Assembly (NCBI RefSeq): GCF_000004195.4
Contig: NC_030679.2
Location: 15,556,712 to 15,620,711 of the forward strand
Origin: Xenopus tropicalis
Lineage: Eukaryota > Chordata > Amphibia > Anura > Pipidae
DNA length: 64,000 nt
Direction of reading: 5' to 3'
Shown here: positions 63,960 through 64,000 of the stretch, one piece after another
Numbering within the stretch: the stretch's first letter is position 1
Layout of the letters: every line of letters begins with the position of its first letter
The notes under the pieces: generated by a model
The model's input: the letters and a program-made list of their open reading frames with translations, nothing else
What the model was told of the DNA's origin: nothing
Databases searched by the model: none
Made by a program: the position numbers and the translations under genes

Positions 63960-64000
63960 TTTACTTGCTTTAACGTTTTGCCTCTGGTTAGATTCTGATC
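63161..64000 (-). CDS. DIRS RNase H domain and tail, C-terminal part of the RT polyprotein (partial)
   Basis: Open from the window edge to a stop at 63161. It encodes WISLTTDSSPHGWGAHI (first RNase H Asp), VLELRAVKNA (Glu), LIKSDNVATVMYI (Asp) and TAVHIPGKDNQLADFLSR (final acidic region), the classical retroelement RNase H order. The rest (PLIQKVLRKIKEEKANVIAV, PDWPRQIWYPLLKLL) is the usual DIRS extension. It overlaps the recombinase frame by about 800 nt. Confidence 0.88.
   Translation of the reverse strand, partial: DQNLTRGKTLKQVKWISLTTDSSPHGWGAHIDQTYLQGTWEAEERFLPANVLELRAVKNAIQGLQYKVTGTALLIKSDNVATVMYIRKQGGTRSVKLLTELQPIMKWAEQHLLDLTAVHIPGKDNQLADFLSRNLICKHEWELNQEVFRQIAKTWGQPKKDLMAVWGNQKVEKFYSCFQCPQAEAWDALSQDWSQHLLYIFPPFPLIQKVLRKIKEEKANVIAVIPDWPRQIWYPLLKLLVVDKPITLPVRSDLLTQGVLRHPCPQKLHLKAWRLKGTG

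Larger units (their letters stand above)
61758..64000 (-). mobile_element. DIRS-type tyrosine-recombinase retrotransposon, 3' part (runs off the window)
   Basis: The minus strand carries the end of an RNase H frame overlapping a tyrosine-recombinase frame, followed by an AT-rich gap and nested inverted repeats at 62065-61758. This order and the absence of long terminal direct repeats fit DIRS elements, which integrate through a recombinase rather than a DDE integrase. The reverse transcriptase and the other end lie beyond 64000. Confidence 0.88.

Overview
This window looks like genomic DNA of a frog of the genus Xenopus (X. tropicalis seems likely, but I cannot separate it from close relatives). 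The reasons are vertebrate exon-intron genes (the 3' half of cry1 and a complete DHFR-family gene), TTAA-inserting T2-type MITEs with TTAAAGG ends, piggyBac-type termini that match what I know of Xenopus piggyBac elements, and CR1 retrotransposons ending in TTACTATG octamers. Both host genes are on the + strand. No rRNA, tRNA, CRISPR or operon-like feature was seen.

Layout. 1-5.9 kb: last six coding exons of cryptochrome-1, a 3'UTR intron and a terminal UTR exon; one intron carries a hAT-type MITE with a second MITE nested in it, both with 8-bp target duplications. 6-10.1 kb: mostly non-coding, with a TG/TA microsatellite. 10.1-11.9 kb: a degenerate minisatellite, a solo CR1 tail and a 130-bp tandem duplication. 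11.9-27.6 kb: one old CR1 copy that has received two younger CR1 copies, a 10-kb piggyBac-type element (itself carrying a full-length CR1 with both ORFs open), an L2 LINE and a T2 MITE. The fragment order shows that about 12.1 kb of this stack (12333-24468) was later inverted. 28-30 kb: a hammerhead-ribozyme-like motif and a 590-bp near-perfect palindrome. 30.9-36.7 kb: a six-exon DHFR-family gene of 197 residues, preceded by a possible promoter and non-coding exon and an 80-bp minisatellite. 37-40.4 kb: CTAT repeats and several MITEs. 40.9-46.9 kb: a Penelope-like element (YIDD reverse transcriptase and GIY-YIG endonuclease) split at a TTAA by a second, 4.15-kb piggyBac-type element. 47.2-50.5 kb: two CR1 copies. 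55.7-59.7 kb: an L2-type LINE broken by a young CR1. 61.76-64 kb: the 3' end of a DIRS-type tyrosine-recombinase retrotransposon on the minus strand, with overlapping RNase H and recombinase frames and nested inverted repeats; it runs off the window.

The most unusual material is the pair of piggyBac-type elements. Neither has a transposase. Each is filled with a homogenised tandem array of about 360-430 bp units, and one end of each is a string of near-perfect hairpins (six in a row in the first). The two arrays share short core sequences, so they look like diverged members of one lineage. The TTAA target duplications are supported inside the window because the interrupted host elements (old CR1 and Penelope) are still recognisable on both sides.

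Exon boundaries were read by eye from splice consensus and reading frame. Family names for repeats rest on remembered features of those families; no database search was possible.
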